Source: JBGCDD01 sp045105075 (GTDB lineage: Bacteria; Pseudomonadota; Alphaproteobacteria; Rhodobacterales; Rhodobacteraceae). Taken from it: a DNA stretch of 44,895 nucleotides. Numbering within the stretch: position 1 is the stretch's first letter; each line of letters begins with the position of its first letter. Below are positions 1 through 9,181 of the stretch, piece by piece. The notes under the pieces are model-generated. The model made no database searches and was not told the origin of the DNA. It saw only the letters and a list, made by a program, of their open reading frames with translations. The position numbers and the translations under genes are program-made. The DNA lies in the NCBI GenBank assembly GCA_045105075.1, contig JBGCDD010000103.1, positions 1-44,895 on the forward strand. The letters are read 5' to 3'.

Positions 1-405
1 TCGGATCTGGCCGAGATGACCGGACCATTGGGCAAGCGTGCATTGGGCACCCGCGCGACGCGGGATCTGGGCGCGGCAGTTTTGTTCACGACATTCCCGG
101 AAATGGGCAGCAATGCAGAACGGGCGGCGTTCCAGGAGGTCGCCGCATGCTGTAAGCTGACGCGTTATGGCATGGACTGCTATGCCTATGCGTTGCTGGC
201 GGCCGGACAGGTGGATCTGGTGATTGAATGCGGTTTGAACGCCTATGACATTCAGGCCCCGATTGCGGTGATCGAGGCGGCGGGCGGTTTGGTAACCGAT
301 TGGCAAGGCGCGCCGGTGCATATGGGCGGACGTGTTGTCGCCGCAGCCACGCCCGAGCTGCACCAGGCGGCACTGTCCTATCTCAAACGGACTGGTTCCG
401 CGTGA
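1..405 (+). CDS. hisN: Inositol monophosphatase family protein, histidinol-phosphatase-like (3' part)
   Basis: The gene enters from the left edge; the reading frame is open from base 1, so the 134 residues seen are the C-terminal half of a protein usually about 260 long. The family uses Mg2+ to hydrolyse phosphomonoesters; HisN members remove phosphate from histidinol phosphate in histidine synthesis. The visible part has the family's second metal/substrate motif in the form AYDIQAPIAVIEAAGG, with the Asp of YD as metal ligand, followed by GLVTDWQG. The YDI(A/Q)A... version fits HisN better than true inositol monophosphatase, but without the N-terminal half the substrate is an inference. The stop TGA overlaps the GTG start of the next gene, so translation is probably coupled. 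Confidence 0.7.
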   Translation, partial: SDLAEMTGPLGKRALGTRATRDLGAAVLFTTFPEMGSNAERAAFQEVAACCKLTRYGMDCYAYALLAAGQVDLVIECGLNAYDIQAPIAVIEAAGGLVTDWQGAPVHMGGRVVAAATPELHQAALSYLKRTGSA

Positions 406-1745
406 GCGCGACGTCCGAGACGCTGATTGTCAACGCCGACGTGATCCTGACCATGGATGACACGCGCAGGGTCTTGGTCGGAGAAGATATCCTGCTGCGC
501 GACGGACGGATTGCGGCGATCGGCGCAGGGCTGGCGACCACGGGCACCCGGTTGGATGTGCGCGGCTGCGTGATCACGCCGGGTTTGGTGAACACGCATC
601 ATCATTTGTACCAAAGCCTGACGCGCGCGGTGCCGGGGGGGCAGGATGCGCTGTTGTTTGGTTGGCTTCAAACGCTTTATCCGATCTGGGCGCGGTTTGG
701 TCCGCAAGAGATGTATGTCTCTGCGTTGACCGGATTGGCGGAACTGGCGCTGTCGGGGTGCAGCCTCAGTGCGGATCATTTGTATCTTTACCCAAATGGC
801 GCGCGGCTGGATGACACGATTGCGGCAGCTCAGGAGATTGGCCTGCGCTTTCAGCCAACCCGCGGCGCCATGAGCATTGGGCAAAGCTTGGGCGGCTTGC
901 CCCCTGACTCTCTGGTTGAGCGCGAGGGCGCTATTCTCGACGATTGTATCCGGGTTATCGATGCGTTCCACGACCCAAGCGAAGGATCGATGTGTCGGGT
1001 TGGCATTGCGCCGTGTTCGCCGTTTTCAGTCAGTCGGGATCTGATGCGCGATGCGGCCATCCTGGCGCGCGACAAAGGCGTGATGTTGCACACGCATTTG
1101 GCCGAAAACGATGAAGATGTGGCGTTCTCTCTGGAGCGGTTTGGCTGTCGGCCCGGTCAATATGCCGAGGATCTGGGGTGGAGCGGGTCGGATGTCTGGC
1201 ATGCGCATTGTGTCAAATTGGACGCGGGCGAGGTTGACCTGTTTGCGCGCACGCGCACGGGGGTTGCGCATTGTCCATGTTCCAACTGCCGTCTTGGCAG
1301 TGGTATTGCGCCGGTGCGCGCGATGCGCGACGCGGGGGTGCCTGTTGGGCTGGGCGTGGATGGATCGGCCAGCAATGACATGGCCAATATGATGGGCGAG
1401 GCGCGCCAGGCGATGTTGCTGCAGCGGGTGGCACGCGGGGCAGATGCGATGAGTGCTGCGGAAACGCTTGAGATCGCCACGCGGGGCGGGGCGGATGTTT
1501 TGGGACGTGCGGATTGTGGCCGGCTGAGTGTTGGGGCGTGCGCTGATCTTGCGATTTGGGATGCCACCGGCGTGGAAACCGCAGGCAGTTGGGATCCGGC
1601 CGCTTTGGTTTTGGCCGGGCCGCAGCAGGTGAAGCATCTGTTTGTGAACGCACGCCAGATTGTGGCTGACGGGCAGATGACCACGTTAGATTTGGCGCGT
1701 GTTTGTGCCGATCAGCGGCGGTTGGCGCAGGCTTTGATGGGCTAG
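402..1745 (+). CDS. 8-oxoguanine deaminase-like amidohydrolase
   Basis: Predicted 447-residue metal-dependent hydrolase of the AtzB/TrzN-like deaminase group, cytosolic. The closest described function is deamination of 8-oxoguanine to urate, a purine-salvage or base-cleanup reaction. Metal ligands are visible: HHH at residues 66-68 (the HxH pair), HTH at 230-232, HAH at 267-269 and the catalytic Asp in GVDGS at 320. The segment HTHLAEND and the later HCPCSNCRLGSG match the 8-oxoguanine deaminase branch as I know it. The GTG start at 402 overlaps the previous stop (GTGA); an upstream ATG at 300 would bury a further 34 residues inside the upstream gene and was not used. Other amino- or chloro-triazine/purine deaminases of the same fold remain possible. 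A repeat element follows one base after the stop. Confidence 0.78.
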   Translation: MSATSETLIVNADVILTMDDTRRVLVGEDILLRDGRIAAIGAGLATTGTRLDVRGCVITPGLVNTHHHLYQSLTRAVPGGQDALLFGWLQTLYPIWARFGPQEMYVSALTGLAELALSGCSLSADHLYLYPNGARLDDTIAAAQEIGLRFQPTRGAMSIGQSLGGLPPDSLVEREGAILDDCIRVIDAFHDPSEGSMCRVGIAPCSPFSVSRDLMRDAAILARDKGVMLHTHLAENDEDVAFSLERFGCRPGQYAEDLGWSGSDVWHAHCVKLDAGEVDLFARTRTGVAHCPCSNCRLGSGIAPVRAMRDAGVPVGLGVDGSASNDMANMMGEARQAMLLQRVARGADAMSAAETLEIATRGGADVLGRADCGRLSVGACADLAIWDATGVETAGSWDPAALVLAGPQQVKHLFVNARQIVADGQMTTLDLARVCADQRRLAQALMG

Positions 1746-1746
1746 A

Positions 1747-1805
1747 GGGGGCGCTGCCCCCGCCCGTTCGGGCCCCCCGGAGTTTATTTTGAAAGATGAA
1801 GGGGG
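1747..1805 (+). repeat. Intergenic hairpin element, copy 1
   Basis: First of three near-identical 59-63 bp elements. Order: GGGGGCGCTGCCCCC (5-bp stem), a variable hairpin (GCCCG-TT-CGGGC, 1762-1773), then the conserved tail CCCCCGGAGTTTATTTT followed by GAAAGATGAAG. It starts one base after the stop codon of the deaminase gene. The variable stem differs in sequence from copies 2 and 3 but keeps perfect pairing. It probably acts at gene 3' ends (terminator or transcript-end structure); this is inference. Confidence 0.85.
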
Positions 1806-1964
1806 CGGCTTTGCTCTGATCCGGGTTTTGGGGATTGGCGTGATGTTTGCCAAAGCGGGACTTGGATGTGATGTGGATGGGGCGAGCTTGTCTGATTGCT
1901 CGATTTGCATTGTTTTTCGGATCTGGCTGGCTTTACGTTACGAGCAGAACAATCGGGGGCAGGA

Positions 1965-3344
1965 ATGAGCATCGAATTGGATCCAAGTGGCGCCGAAGAC
2001 TCAGCCTATGTGCTTGATCGCACGGCGGTGTCCGCGATCCTGTACGCTGTTGAAATCGACGATCGCGCCAAACTGAGCGAGTTGATGGAGCCGCTGCATG
2101 CGGCCGATATTGCGGACCTTTTGGAGCAGATCAACAGCTTTGACCGGGCCCGATTGATCCGTCTTTATGACCTTCAGTTTGATGGCGAGATCCTGTCGGA
2201 GCTGGATGAAAGCCTGCGCGAAGAGGTGATCGGCATTCTGAGGCCGCAGGTTTTGGCCGATGCGGTGCGCGATCTGGACAGCGATGATGTTGTTGATCTG
2301 GTTGAGGATTTGGAAGAGCCCCAGCAAGAGGCGATTCTGGAGGCGTTGGAAGATGCGGACCGGGTCGCGGTAGAGCAGGCGCTGAGCTATCCTGAAGAGT
2401 CAGCTGGCCGTTTGATGCAGCGCGAGGTGGTGATGGCGCCCGAGCATTGGAATGTTGGGCAGGCCATTGATTTCATGCGCGAATCTGATCATTTGCCAGA
2501 GCAGTTCTACCACATTGTGCTGGTGGATCCGCGCCTGCATCCGGTGGGCAATGTGACGCTGGGCAAGTTGATGAGTTCGCGCCGTGAGGTGGCTTTGGCC
2601 GATATCACCGAGGCTGTGTTTCAGGTCATTCCGCTGGATCAGAAAGAAAGCGATGTGGCCTATGCGTTCAATCAATATCACTTGATTTCGGCGCCTGTGG
2701 TGGATTCTGAGGGGCGGTTGGTCGGGGCGATCACCATCGATGATGCGATGATTGTGCTGGATGAGGAACATGAAGAGGACATTCTGCGCCTTGCGGGTGT
2801 GGGTGAAAGCTCGCTGGCGGACCGGGTGATCGAAACGGTCAAAGGGCGCTTTCCGTGGCTGGCGGTCAATTTGGTCACGGCGATTTTGGCGTCTTTGGTG
2901 ATTGCCGAATTTGATCAGGTGATCACGCAATTTGTGGCTTTGGCGATCTTGATGCCGATTGTGGCCTCGATGGGCGGCAATGCGGGCACTCAAAGCCTGA
3001 CGGTGGCGGTGCGCGCCTTGGCGACCAAGGATTTGACCGGGTCAAACGTGTGGCGGGTGATCCGTCGCGAGGCCTTGGTGGGGTTTGCCAATGGCGTGTT
3101 TTTCGCGGTGGTGATGGGGGTGATCGGGCTGATCTGGTTTGGCTCTATCGGATTGGCGCTGGTGATTGCGGCGGCGATGGTGATCAATCTGGTGGTTGCG
3201 GGGTTGGCGGGCACGGTGATTCCCATTGTTTTGGATAAACTCAATGTCGACCCTGCGCTGGCCTCGGGGGCTTTTGTGACAACTGTGACGGATGTCGTTG
3301 GTTTCTTTGCCTTTTTAGGCTTTGCCGCGCTGTATCTGTTGTGA
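1965..3344 (+). CDS. mgtE: Magnesium transporter MgtE
   Basis: Mg2+ channel of the inner membrane, 459 residues, close to the family's usual 450. Order of domains: acidic helical MgtE N domain (about 25-135), a pair of CBS domains (about 140-260) that sense cytosolic Mg2+ and gate the pore, a connecting helix, then five membrane segments from about 290. The pore signature MPIVASMGGNAGTQSLTVAV is present and TTVTDVVGFF near the C terminus holds the conserved Asp. The ATG at 1965 is preceded by GGGGGCAGGA, a clear ribosome-binding site; an in-frame ATG at 1896 lacks one. I see no M-box-like riboswitch in the 160 bases upstream. The stop overlaps the GTG of the next gene, so mgtE leads a + strand run reaching 7435. 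Confidence 0.93.
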   Translation: MSIELDPSGAEDSAYVLDRTAVSAILYAVEIDDRAKLSELMEPLHAADIADLLEQINSFDRARLIRLYDLQFDGEILSELDESLREEVIGILRPQVLADAVRDLDSDDVVDLVEDLEEPQQEAILEALEDADRVAVEQALSYPEESAGRLMQREVVMAPEHWNVGQAIDFMRESDHLPEQFYHIVLVDPRLHPVGNVTLGKLMSSRREVALADITEAVFQVIPLDQKESDVAYAFNQYHLISAPVVDSEGRLVGAITIDDAMIVLDEEHEEDILRLAGVGESSLADRVIETVKGRFPWLAVNLVTAILASLVIAEFDQVITQFVALAILMPIVASMGGNAGTQSLTVAVRALATKDLTGSNVWRVIRREALVGFANGVFFAVVMGVIGLIWFGSIGLALVIAAAMVINLVVAGLAGTVIPIVLDKLNVDPALASGAFVTTVTDVVGFFAFLGFAALYLL

Positions 3345-3907
3345 CCTTGGCCGACATCAAAGCCGCAGCCCGCAAAGCGGCGTTTGCCCGGCGCAAGGCG
3401 GCTTTTGCGCGTGGCGGGGCTGTGGCGGGCGTGTTGTCGGGCCTTTTGGCTGGCCATCGCGGTGTGGCTTTGGCGGGGTATATGCCGATCCGCACCGAGA
3501 TTGATCCGTTGCCCGCAATGGCCGAAGCCAGCGCCTATGGCCCTGTCGGTGTGCCAGTGATCCAGGCGTCTGGGCACGCTTTGAAGTTCAGCAGGTGGGA
3601 GCCCGATTGCACAATGGTGGAGGGTCCGTTTGGGGCGCAGATCCCGGCGGATGAGGACTATTTTGAGCCGGAGATTCTGATCGTGCCACTTGTCGCCTTT
3701 GATCGCCGGGGGGGGCGTCTGGGCTATGGTGGCGGTTTTTATGACCGCACGTTGGAACAGCTACGCGCGCGGCGCGCCACGTTGGCGGTTGGCTTTGCTT
3801 ACGCCGATCAAGAGGCCGATGCGCTGCCGCTCGAGCCAACCGATCAACCACTGGATCTGATCGTGACGGAACACGGCGTGATCACGCCTGCGCCCTCTTG
3901 CGGATAG
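3341..3907 (+). CDS. 5-formyltetrahydrofolate cyclo-ligase
   Basis: ATP-dependent enzyme (188 residues) that converts 5-formyl-THF to 5,10-methenyl-THF, returning stored folate to one-carbon metabolism; cytosolic. The diagnostic glycine-rich ATP/folate motif GYGGGFYDR is at residues 128-136, and an N-terminal basic helix (KAAARKAAFARRKAAFAR) fits the usual nucleotide-binding start. The GTG start at 3341 overlaps the mgtE stop by four bases (GTGA), indicating translational coupling. In many proteobacteria this gene lies next to the 6S RNA gene; I see no 6S-like structure here. Confidence 0.9.
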   Translation: MTLADIKAAARKAAFARRKAAFARGGAVAGVLSGLLAGHRGVALAGYMPIRTEIDPLPAMAEASAYGPVGVPVIQASGHALKFSRWEPDCTMVEGPFGAQIPADEDYFEPEILIVPLVAFDRRGGRLGYGGGFYDRTLEQLRARRATLAVGFAYADQEADALPLEPTDQPLDLIVTEHGVITPAPSCG

Positions 3908-3932
3908 GGCGCGTGCGCCTTAGCACAGAATC

Positions 3933-4745
3933 ATGAAAATATTGTATTTGGGCGATGTGATGGGGCGCGCGGGGCGTGCGGCGGTGGCCGAGCACCTGCC
4001 GCGTTTGCGCAATGAATGGCGGCTGGATTTCGTTGTGGTCAACGGGGAAAACGCCACCAGTGGCATGGGTCTCAGCGGGGATCATGCCAAGGCTTTGCTG
4101 GCGGCGGGCGCCGATTGTCTGACGCTGGGGGATCACGCTTTTGATCAGCGCGACATGCTTCAGTTTATCGACAGTGAGCCGCGCATCATCCGTCCGATCA
4201 ACTTTGCAAAGGGCGCACCGGGGCGCGGGCATCGCCTGTTTGAGGCCAAGGGGGGGCGCAAGGTGCTGGTCACCCAAGTGCTGGGACAGGTGTTCATGAA
4301 ACGCCCGTTTGATGATCCGTTTTCGGCGGTAGAGCCGGTGTTGAAGTCATACCCTTTGGGCGGGCAGGCGGCGGCGGTGATTGTTGATGTCCATTGCGAG
4401 GCGACTTCGGAAAAGATGGCGATGGGGCATTATTGTGATGGACGCGCCAGCCTGGTGGTGGGCACGCACACCCATGTGCCTACGTCCGACACCCAGATCC
4501 TGCCCGGTGGCACCGGATTTCAAAGTGATGCAGGCATGTGCGGTGATTACAATTCGGTCATCGGCATGGACAAAGCCGAGCCTTTGCGCCGCTTTATCAC
4601 CGGAATGCCAAAGGGCCGGTTCACGCCAGCGCTCGGCGAGGCGACAGTGTCGGGTGTGATGGTGGAAACCGATGACCGCACTGGCAAAACCACGGCCATT
4701 CACATGGTGCGCCAGGGCGGACGGCTCAGCCAGGCTGGCCCATGA
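3933..4745 (+). CDS. TIGR00282-type metallophosphoesterase (YmdB-like)
   Basis: A 270-residue calcineurin-like phosphoesterase of the YmdB group; characterised members hydrolyse 2',3'-cyclic nucleotides, but the physiological role in alphaproteobacteria is open. Metal-binding motifs are intact: D8 in LGDVMG, NGEN at 37-40, GDH at 66-68 (GDHAFDQ instead of the more common GNH), VHCEATSE around 153-160 and GTHTH at 177-181. The sequence SDAGMCGDYNSVIG is typical of the family. No good ribosome-binding site precedes the ATG, and the gap from the folate gene is 25 bases. The next gene overlaps its stop (ATGA). Confidence 0.88.
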   Translation: MKILYLGDVMGRAGRAAVAEHLPRLRNEWRLDFVVVNGENATSGMGLSGDHAKALLAAGADCLTLGDHAFDQRDMLQFIDSEPRIIRPINFAKGAPGRGHRLFEAKGGRKVLVTQVLGQVFMKRPFDDPFSAVEPVLKSYPLGGQAAAVIVDVHCEATSEKMAMGHYCDGRASLVVGTHTHVPTSDTQILPGGTGFQSDAGMCGDYNSVIGMDKAEPLRRFITGMPKGRFTPALGEATVSGVMVETDDRTGKTTAIHMVRQGGRLSQAGP

Positions 4746-5656
4746 CACGGCGCGCTGTCGCGATCAACCTGTTGATTTTGGTGGCGCTTGGGGCCGGTTG
4801 GGGCGCGACGCAACCGTTGACCAAGGTCGCGGTCAGCACCGGTTATCAGTATATGGGCCTGATTTTCTGGCAGCTGATGATTGGCGCGGTGGCGACCGGG
4901 GCAGCGGTCATACTGGGCGGCAAGGGCCTGCCCCGCACGCCCGGCGCGCTTTGGACGTACGCCGTTATCGCAATCATCGGCACGGTGTTGCCCAATTCGG
5001 CATCCTATCAGGCGATCACCCATTTGCCGGTGGGCATTCATGCGATTTTGATGTCGCTGATCCCGATGGCGGCGTTCCCGGTGGCGTTGTTGCTGCGGCT
5101 CGAGCGGTTTTCGCCGCTGCGCTTTTTGGGGATTTTGCTGGGATTGGCGGGCGTGTCGTTGCTGGTTCTTCCCGAGGCCAGCTTGCCGGACCGTGCGATG
5201 CTGTTGTGGGTGCCGGTCTCGCTGGTGTCGGTGCTGTGTTATGCTTGCGAAGGCAATTATGTGGCGCGCTGGGGCACGGCGGGCTTGGATCCGTTGCAGG
5301 TGATGTGCGGTGCGTCGATTTTCGGCGCCCTGTTGTCCTTGCCGATCGCGCTGGGCACGGGGCAATTCATCTCGCCGGTACGTGCGTTTGGCGCTCCGGA
5401 ATGGGCGTTTGTGGCCGCGTCGCTGATCCATGTGCTGGTTTACACAGGATACGTGTGGCTGGTGGGCCGGGCCGGGCCGGTTTTTGCCGTTCAGGTCAGT
5501 TATCTGGTGACGGGCTTTGGTGTGCTGTTTGCGATGGTGTTTCTGGGCGAGAGCTATTCGCCTTATTTCTGGATTGCGGCCGCGCTGGTGCTGGGCGGCG
5601 TGTTTTTGGTGCAGCCGCGCGCCGCGGATGGCGCCCTGACGCAGGAGTCGACTTAG
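4742..5656 (+). CDS. EamA/DMT-family transporter
   Basis: Integral inner-membrane protein of 304 residues with about ten hydrophobic helices in two EamA-type halves (about 8-140 and 155-292). DMT proteins export or import small metabolites such as amino acids or nucleosides; the substrate cannot be told from sequence. Start ATG at 4742 overlaps the stop of the phosphoesterase gene, and the stop is directly followed by the ATG of the SLC13 gene, so it is inside a continuous operon. A second, only distantly similar EamA protein is encoded at 15428. Confidence 0.85.
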   Translation: MTRRAVAINLLILVALGAGWGATQPLTKVAVSTGYQYMGLIFWQLMIGAVATGAAVILGGKGLPRTPGALWTYAVIAIIGTVLPNSASYQAITHLPVGIHAILMSLIPMAAFPVALLLRLERFSPLRFLGILLGLAGVSLLVLPEASLPDRAMLLWVPVSLVSVLCYACEGNYVARWGTAGLDPLQVMCGASIFGALLSLPIALGTGQFISPVRAFGAPEWAFVAASLIHVLVYTGYVWLVGRAGPVFAVQVSYLVTGFGVLFAMVFLGESYSPYFWIAAALVLGGVFLVQPRAADGALTQEST

Positions 5657-7435
5657 ATGTTGGTGGGCTATCTGTCGCAAACCGGGGCGGCGGTGTTGTC
5701 ACTGGCCGTGGTGGCAGCGATGTTTGTGCTGTTCCTGCGCGAGACTTTCCCGACCGAAGTTGTGGCGCTGGCCGGTGTTGCGGTGATGTTGGCGACGGGG
5801 GTTTTGCCCTATGATGCGGCGCTGCCTGTGCTGTCAAACCCGGCGCCCTGGACGATTGCGGCGATGTTTATCATCATGGGCGCGTTGGTGCGTACGGGGG
5901 CTTTGGACGCGTTCACATCCCTGGCGCAGCGCGAGGCCGAGGTGCGCCCGCGCTTTGCCATTGGGTTGCTGATTGGGTTTGTGGTGCTGGCGTCTGCTGT
6001 GGTGTCCAACACACCGGTGGTGGTGGTTATGATCCCGGTGTTTATCCAGCTTGCGCGCACGTTGAACCTGTCGGCCAGCAAGTTGTTGATTCCGCTCAGC
6101 TATGCTGCGATCATGGGCGGCACGTTGACGTTGATTGGCACGTCGACCAATTTGCTGGTGGACGGGGTTGCGCGCGCCGAAGGGTTGGCGGCGTTTTCGA
6201 TTTTTGAGGTCACGCCGCTGGGCATCGCCGTTGTGGCCTGGGGCATGATCTATCTGCGCTATATCGCGCCGCGCTTGCTGCCGGACCGCGACAGTATGGC
6301 GATGATGTTGTCGGACCGCTCGAAAATGAAATTCTTCACCGAGGCCGTGATCCCGCCCGACAGTGATCTGATCGGACGCGAAGTGAATGGCGTGCAGCTG
6401 TTCAAACGGGACGGCGTGCGTTTGATTGACGTGGTGCGCGGTGATGTTTCGCTGCGGCGCAACCTGACCGGTGTGGAATTGCAGGTTGGCGACCGGGTGG
6501 TGTTGCGCACCCAGATGACCGAATTGCTGAGCCTGCAGGCCACCAAATCGCTCAAACGCGTCGATCAGGTGTCGGCAGTTGAAACCAGCACCGTCGAGGT
6601 TTTGATCACGCCGGGGTGCAAGATGATCGGTCGCTCGCTGGGCGCGATGCGTTTGCGGCGGCGCTACGGGGTTTACGTGCTGGCGGTGCATCGGCGCAAC
6701 CAGAACATCGGGCGGCAATTGGATGATCTGATTGTGCGGGTGGGGGATACGTTGCTTTTGGAGGGCGCGCCGGGCGACATTCAGCGGCTCGCGGCCGACA
6801 TGGACATGGTTGATGTCAGCCACCCGTCCGCACGCGCGTTCCGGCGGGGCCACGCGCCAATTGCCATCGTGGCGCTGATCGGAATTGTCGGGATGGCGGC
6901 CTTTGGTGTGGCGCCGATCTTGTTGTTGTCGATACTTGCGGTGGCGGTGGTGCTGATCACGCGTTGCATCGACGCGGATGAGGCATTTTCCTTTGTCGAC
7001 GGGCGCTTGTTGGCGTTGATCTTTGCGATGCTGGCGATTGGTGCGGCGTTGCAAAGTTCCGGGGCTGTGGCATTGATTGTAGAAGCGATTGCGCCGGGAT
7101 TGTCGGTGCTGCCGCCGTTCTTGATTGTTTGGGCGATCTATCTTTTGACGTCGGTGTTGACCGAACTGGTCAGCAACAACGCGGTGGCTGTGGTGGTCAC
7201 TCCGATTGCAATTGGGCTGGCGGGCGCGATGGGCATTGATCCGCGCCCCTTGGTGGTGGCGGTGATGGTGGCGGCGTCAGCCAGCTTTGCCACGCCGATC
7301 GGGTATCAGACCAACATGCTGGTTTATGGGCCCGGTGGCTATCGGTTCACTGATTTTTGCCGGGTCGGCATTCCGCTGAATCTGTCGGTGGGGATTTTGG
7401 CGTCGGCTTTGATTCCGCTTATTTGGCCGCTTTAG
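5657..7435 (+). CDS. SLC13-family permease with two TrkA_C domains (paralogue A)
   Basis: Predicted 592-residue Na+- or H+-coupled anion transporter of the inner membrane. Two membrane halves (about 10-205 and 395-592) flank a cytosolic insert with two tandem TrkA_C/RCK_C domains (about 225-300 and 310-385). The hairpin motifs SNTPVVVV (117 onward) and GTSTNLLV (161-168), repeated as SNNAVAVV and TNMLVYGPGG in the second half, are those of the SLC13/DASS fold. Substrates in such proteins include sulfate, dicarboxylates and citrate; this one is unresolved. The ATG directly follows the upstream stop. A homologous permease lies at 10164-11936. Copy 2 of the intergenic element follows the stop. 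Confidence 0.87.
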   Translation: MLVGYLSQTGAAVLSLAVVAAMFVLFLRETFPTEVVALAGVAVMLATGVLPYDAALPVLSNPAPWTIAAMFIIMGALVRTGALDAFTSLAQREAEVRPRFAIGLLIGFVVLASAVVSNTPVVVVMIPVFIQLARTLNLSASKLLIPLSYAAIMGGTLTLIGTSTNLLVDGVARAEGLAAFSIFEVTPLGIAVVAWGMIYLRYIAPRLLPDRDSMAMMLSDRSKMKFFTEAVIPPDSDLIGREVNGVQLFKRDGVRLIDVVRGDVSLRRNLTGVELQVGDRVVLRTQMTELLSLQATKSLKRVDQVSAVETSTVEVLITPGCKMIGRSLGAMRLRRRYGVYVLAVHRRNQNIGRQLDDLIVRVGDTLLLEGAPGDIQRLAADMDMVDVSHPSARAFRRGHAPIAIVALIGIVGMAAFGVAPILLLSILAVAVVLITRCIDADEAFSFVDGRLLALIFAMLAIGAALQSSGAVALIVEAIAPGLSVLPPFLIVWAIYLLTSVLTELVSNNAVAVVVTPIAIGLAGAMGIDPRPLVVAVMVAASASFATPIGYQTNMLVYGPGGYRFTDFCRVGIPLNLSVGILASALIPLIWPL

Positions 7436-7445
7436 CCGGTGGGGT

Positions 7446-7504
7446 GGGGGCGCTGCCCCCGTCGCCGTTGGCGACTCCCCCGGAGTTTATTTTGAAAGAT
7501 GAAG
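7446..7504 (+). repeat. Intergenic hairpin element, copy 2
   Basis: Same layout and orientation as copy 1: GGGGGCGCTGCCCCC at 7446-7460, variable hairpin GTCGCC-GTT-GGCGAC at 7461-7475, conserved tail TCCCCCGGAGTTTATTTT then GAAAGATGAAG. It fills the gap between two convergent genes (stops at 7435 and 7511), so it could end transcription from both sides. Confidence 0.85.
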
Positions 7505-7510
7505 CTGCGC

Positions 7511-9169
7511 TCAGGCGATGGTTTTGGAGCGCCCGGCATTGCGCCCGGAAAAGATGCAACCGCCCAGGAAAGTGCCCTCGAGTGCGTTGTAGCCTTGGTA
7601 GCCGCCGCCGCCAAAGCCTGCGACCTCGCCTGCGGCAAAGAGGCCCGGCACGGTTTGCCCGTCTGCGCCGATCATTTGACTGTCGAGATTGGTGTGCAGC
7701 CCGCCCAAGGTTTTGCGGGTGAGCACATGCAGGCGCACGGCGATCAGCGGGCCGTTTTTCGGGTCGAGGATCTTGTGGGGTTTGGCGGTGCGGATCAGCC
7801 GGTCGCCGCGGTAGTTGCGGGCGGCCAGAATGGCGGTGATTTGCGCGTCTTTTGAGAACGGGTTGTCGACTTGCATGTCACGGGATTCGATCTGGGCGCG
7901 CAGTTTGGTTTCGTCGATCAGAGCGCCGCCGGCAACCTGGTTCATGCCGCGCACCAGATCGGGCAAGTTTTGGGCGACCACGAAGTCCTCGCCTTTGTCT
8001 TTGAACGCTTCAACCGGGGCCGGGGCGCCTTTGCCCGAGAGCAGGCGCGCTTTGATCACTTCCATCCAGCTTTTGGAGGTCAGATCTGGGTTTTGTTCGG
8101 ACCCTGACAGCGCAAATTCCTTTTCGATGATCTTTTGGGTCAGCACGAACCAGCTGTATTCATGGCCGGTTTTCAGGATTTCGCGCAGGGTGGTCATGCT
8201 GTCAAATCCGGGCAGGCAGGGCGGTGCGAGGCGTTTTCCGGTGGCGTCAAACCACATCGAGGACGGGCCCGGCAGGATGCGGATGCCGTGGCTGGGCCAG
8301 ATCGGATCCCAGTTTTTCACGCCTTCGGTGTAGTGCCACATGCGGTCGCCATTGATCACGTGGCCGCCGGCGGTTTCCGAGATTTCGATCATGCGCCCGT
8401 CAACATGCGCCGGCACACCTGCGACCATGTCTTTGGGGGCGGGGCCCAGTCGGTCGGTGGGCCAGGCTTTGCGCACCAGATCGAAATTGCCGCCGATGCC
8501 GCCGGAGGTAACAATCACCGAAGCGGCGGTCAGTTCGAAATCACCCACCGGGTCGCGGTTGGTTTTATAGCCGCGTTTGGCGGTGTCGTCGGCCAGAAGG
8601 GTGCCTGCCACGCCTTTGGCGGCGCCGTTTTCCATGATGATGCGGTCGACCTGGTGGCGAAACAACAGCCGGACATAGCCTTTTTCGACGTGTTCGCGCA
8701 CGCGGCGTTCAAAATGTTCCATCGCGCCGGGGCCAGTGCCCCAGGTGAGGTGAAAGCGGGGCACCGAATTGCCGTGCCCGTCGGCGAAAGAACCGCCGCG
8801 TTCGGCCCAGCCGACAATTGGGAACCAGCGCAGGCCCATTTGATGCAGCCAGGAGCGCATGTCGCCTGCGGCAAAGTCGACGAAAGCCTCGGCCCATTTG
8901 CGCGGCCATTCGTCTTCGGGGCGGTCAAACTGGGCGCTGCCCATCCAGTCGTTCATTGCCAGTTCGCGGCTGTCTTTGATGCCCATGCGGCGTTGTTCGG
9001 GGGTGTCGACCATGAACAGACCGCCCAGCGACCAAAACGCCTGGCCGCCCAGAAAGCCTTCGGGCTCTTGATCGACGATAATGACTTTCTTTTTGCGATC
9101 GCCCAGTTCTGCGGCCGCGACCAGGCCTGACAGGCCGCCTCCGACGATGATGACGTCTGCGTTGGGCAT
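7511..9169 (-). CDS. FAD-binding dehydrogenase (fumarate reductase/ketosteroid dehydrogenase-like)
   Basis: Flavoprotein of 552 residues. The N terminus has the Rossmann dinucleotide motif GGGLSGL (10-16) after a hydrophobic strand, and the acidic end of strand 2 is VDQEPEG. The C-terminal GLFAAGEVAGFGGGGYQG is the second FAD-contacting segment of the FAD_binding_2 (succinate dehydrogenase/fumarate reductase flavoprotein) family. The overall type matches the 'putative FAD-binding dehydrogenase' branch related to 3-ketosteroid delta-1-dehydrogenase; the true substrate is unknown. The gene lies 12 bases downstream of the BASS-transporter gene on the same strand, so the two are probably co-transcribed and may handle the same organic acid or terpenoid-like compound (inference). 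Confidence 0.85.
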   Translation of the reverse strand: MPNADVIIVGGGLSGLVAAAELGDRKKKVIIVDQEPEGFLGGQAFWSLGGLFMVDTPEQRRMGIKDSRELAMNDWMGSAQFDRPEDEWPRKWAEAFVDFAAGDMRSWLHQMGLRWFPIVGWAERGGSFADGHGNSVPRFHLTWGTGPGAMEHFERRVREHVEKGYVRLLFRHQVDRIIMENGAAKGVAGTLLADDTAKRGYKTNRDPVGDFELTAASVIVTSGGIGGNFDLVRKAWPTDRLGPAPKDMVAGVPAHVDGRMIEISETAGGHVINGDRMWHYTEGVKNWDPIWPSHGIRILPGPSSMWFDATGKRLAPPCLPGFDSMTTLREILKTGHEYSWFVLTQKIIEKEFALSGSEQNPDLTSKSWMEVIKARLLSGKGAPAPVEAFKDKGEDFVVAQNLPDLVRGMNQVAGGALIDETKLRAQIESRDMQVDNPFSKDAQITAILAARNYRGDRLIRTAKPHKILDPKNGPLIAVRLHVLTRKTLGGLHTNLDSQMIGADGQTVPGLFAAGEVAGFGGGGYQGYNALEGTFLGGCIFSGRNAGRSKTIA

Positions 9170-9181
9170 GGGTTTTGTCCT

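Noticed and set aside
1806..1964. Mg2+-sensing M-box riboswitch before mgtE
   Set aside because: The leader is short and shows no series of three parallel helices; no conserved M-box segments recognised.
5834..7054. 406-codon open frame opposite the SLC13 gene
   Set aside because: Translation is dominated by Arg, His and Gln repeats, without a start signal; a shadow of the + strand permease.
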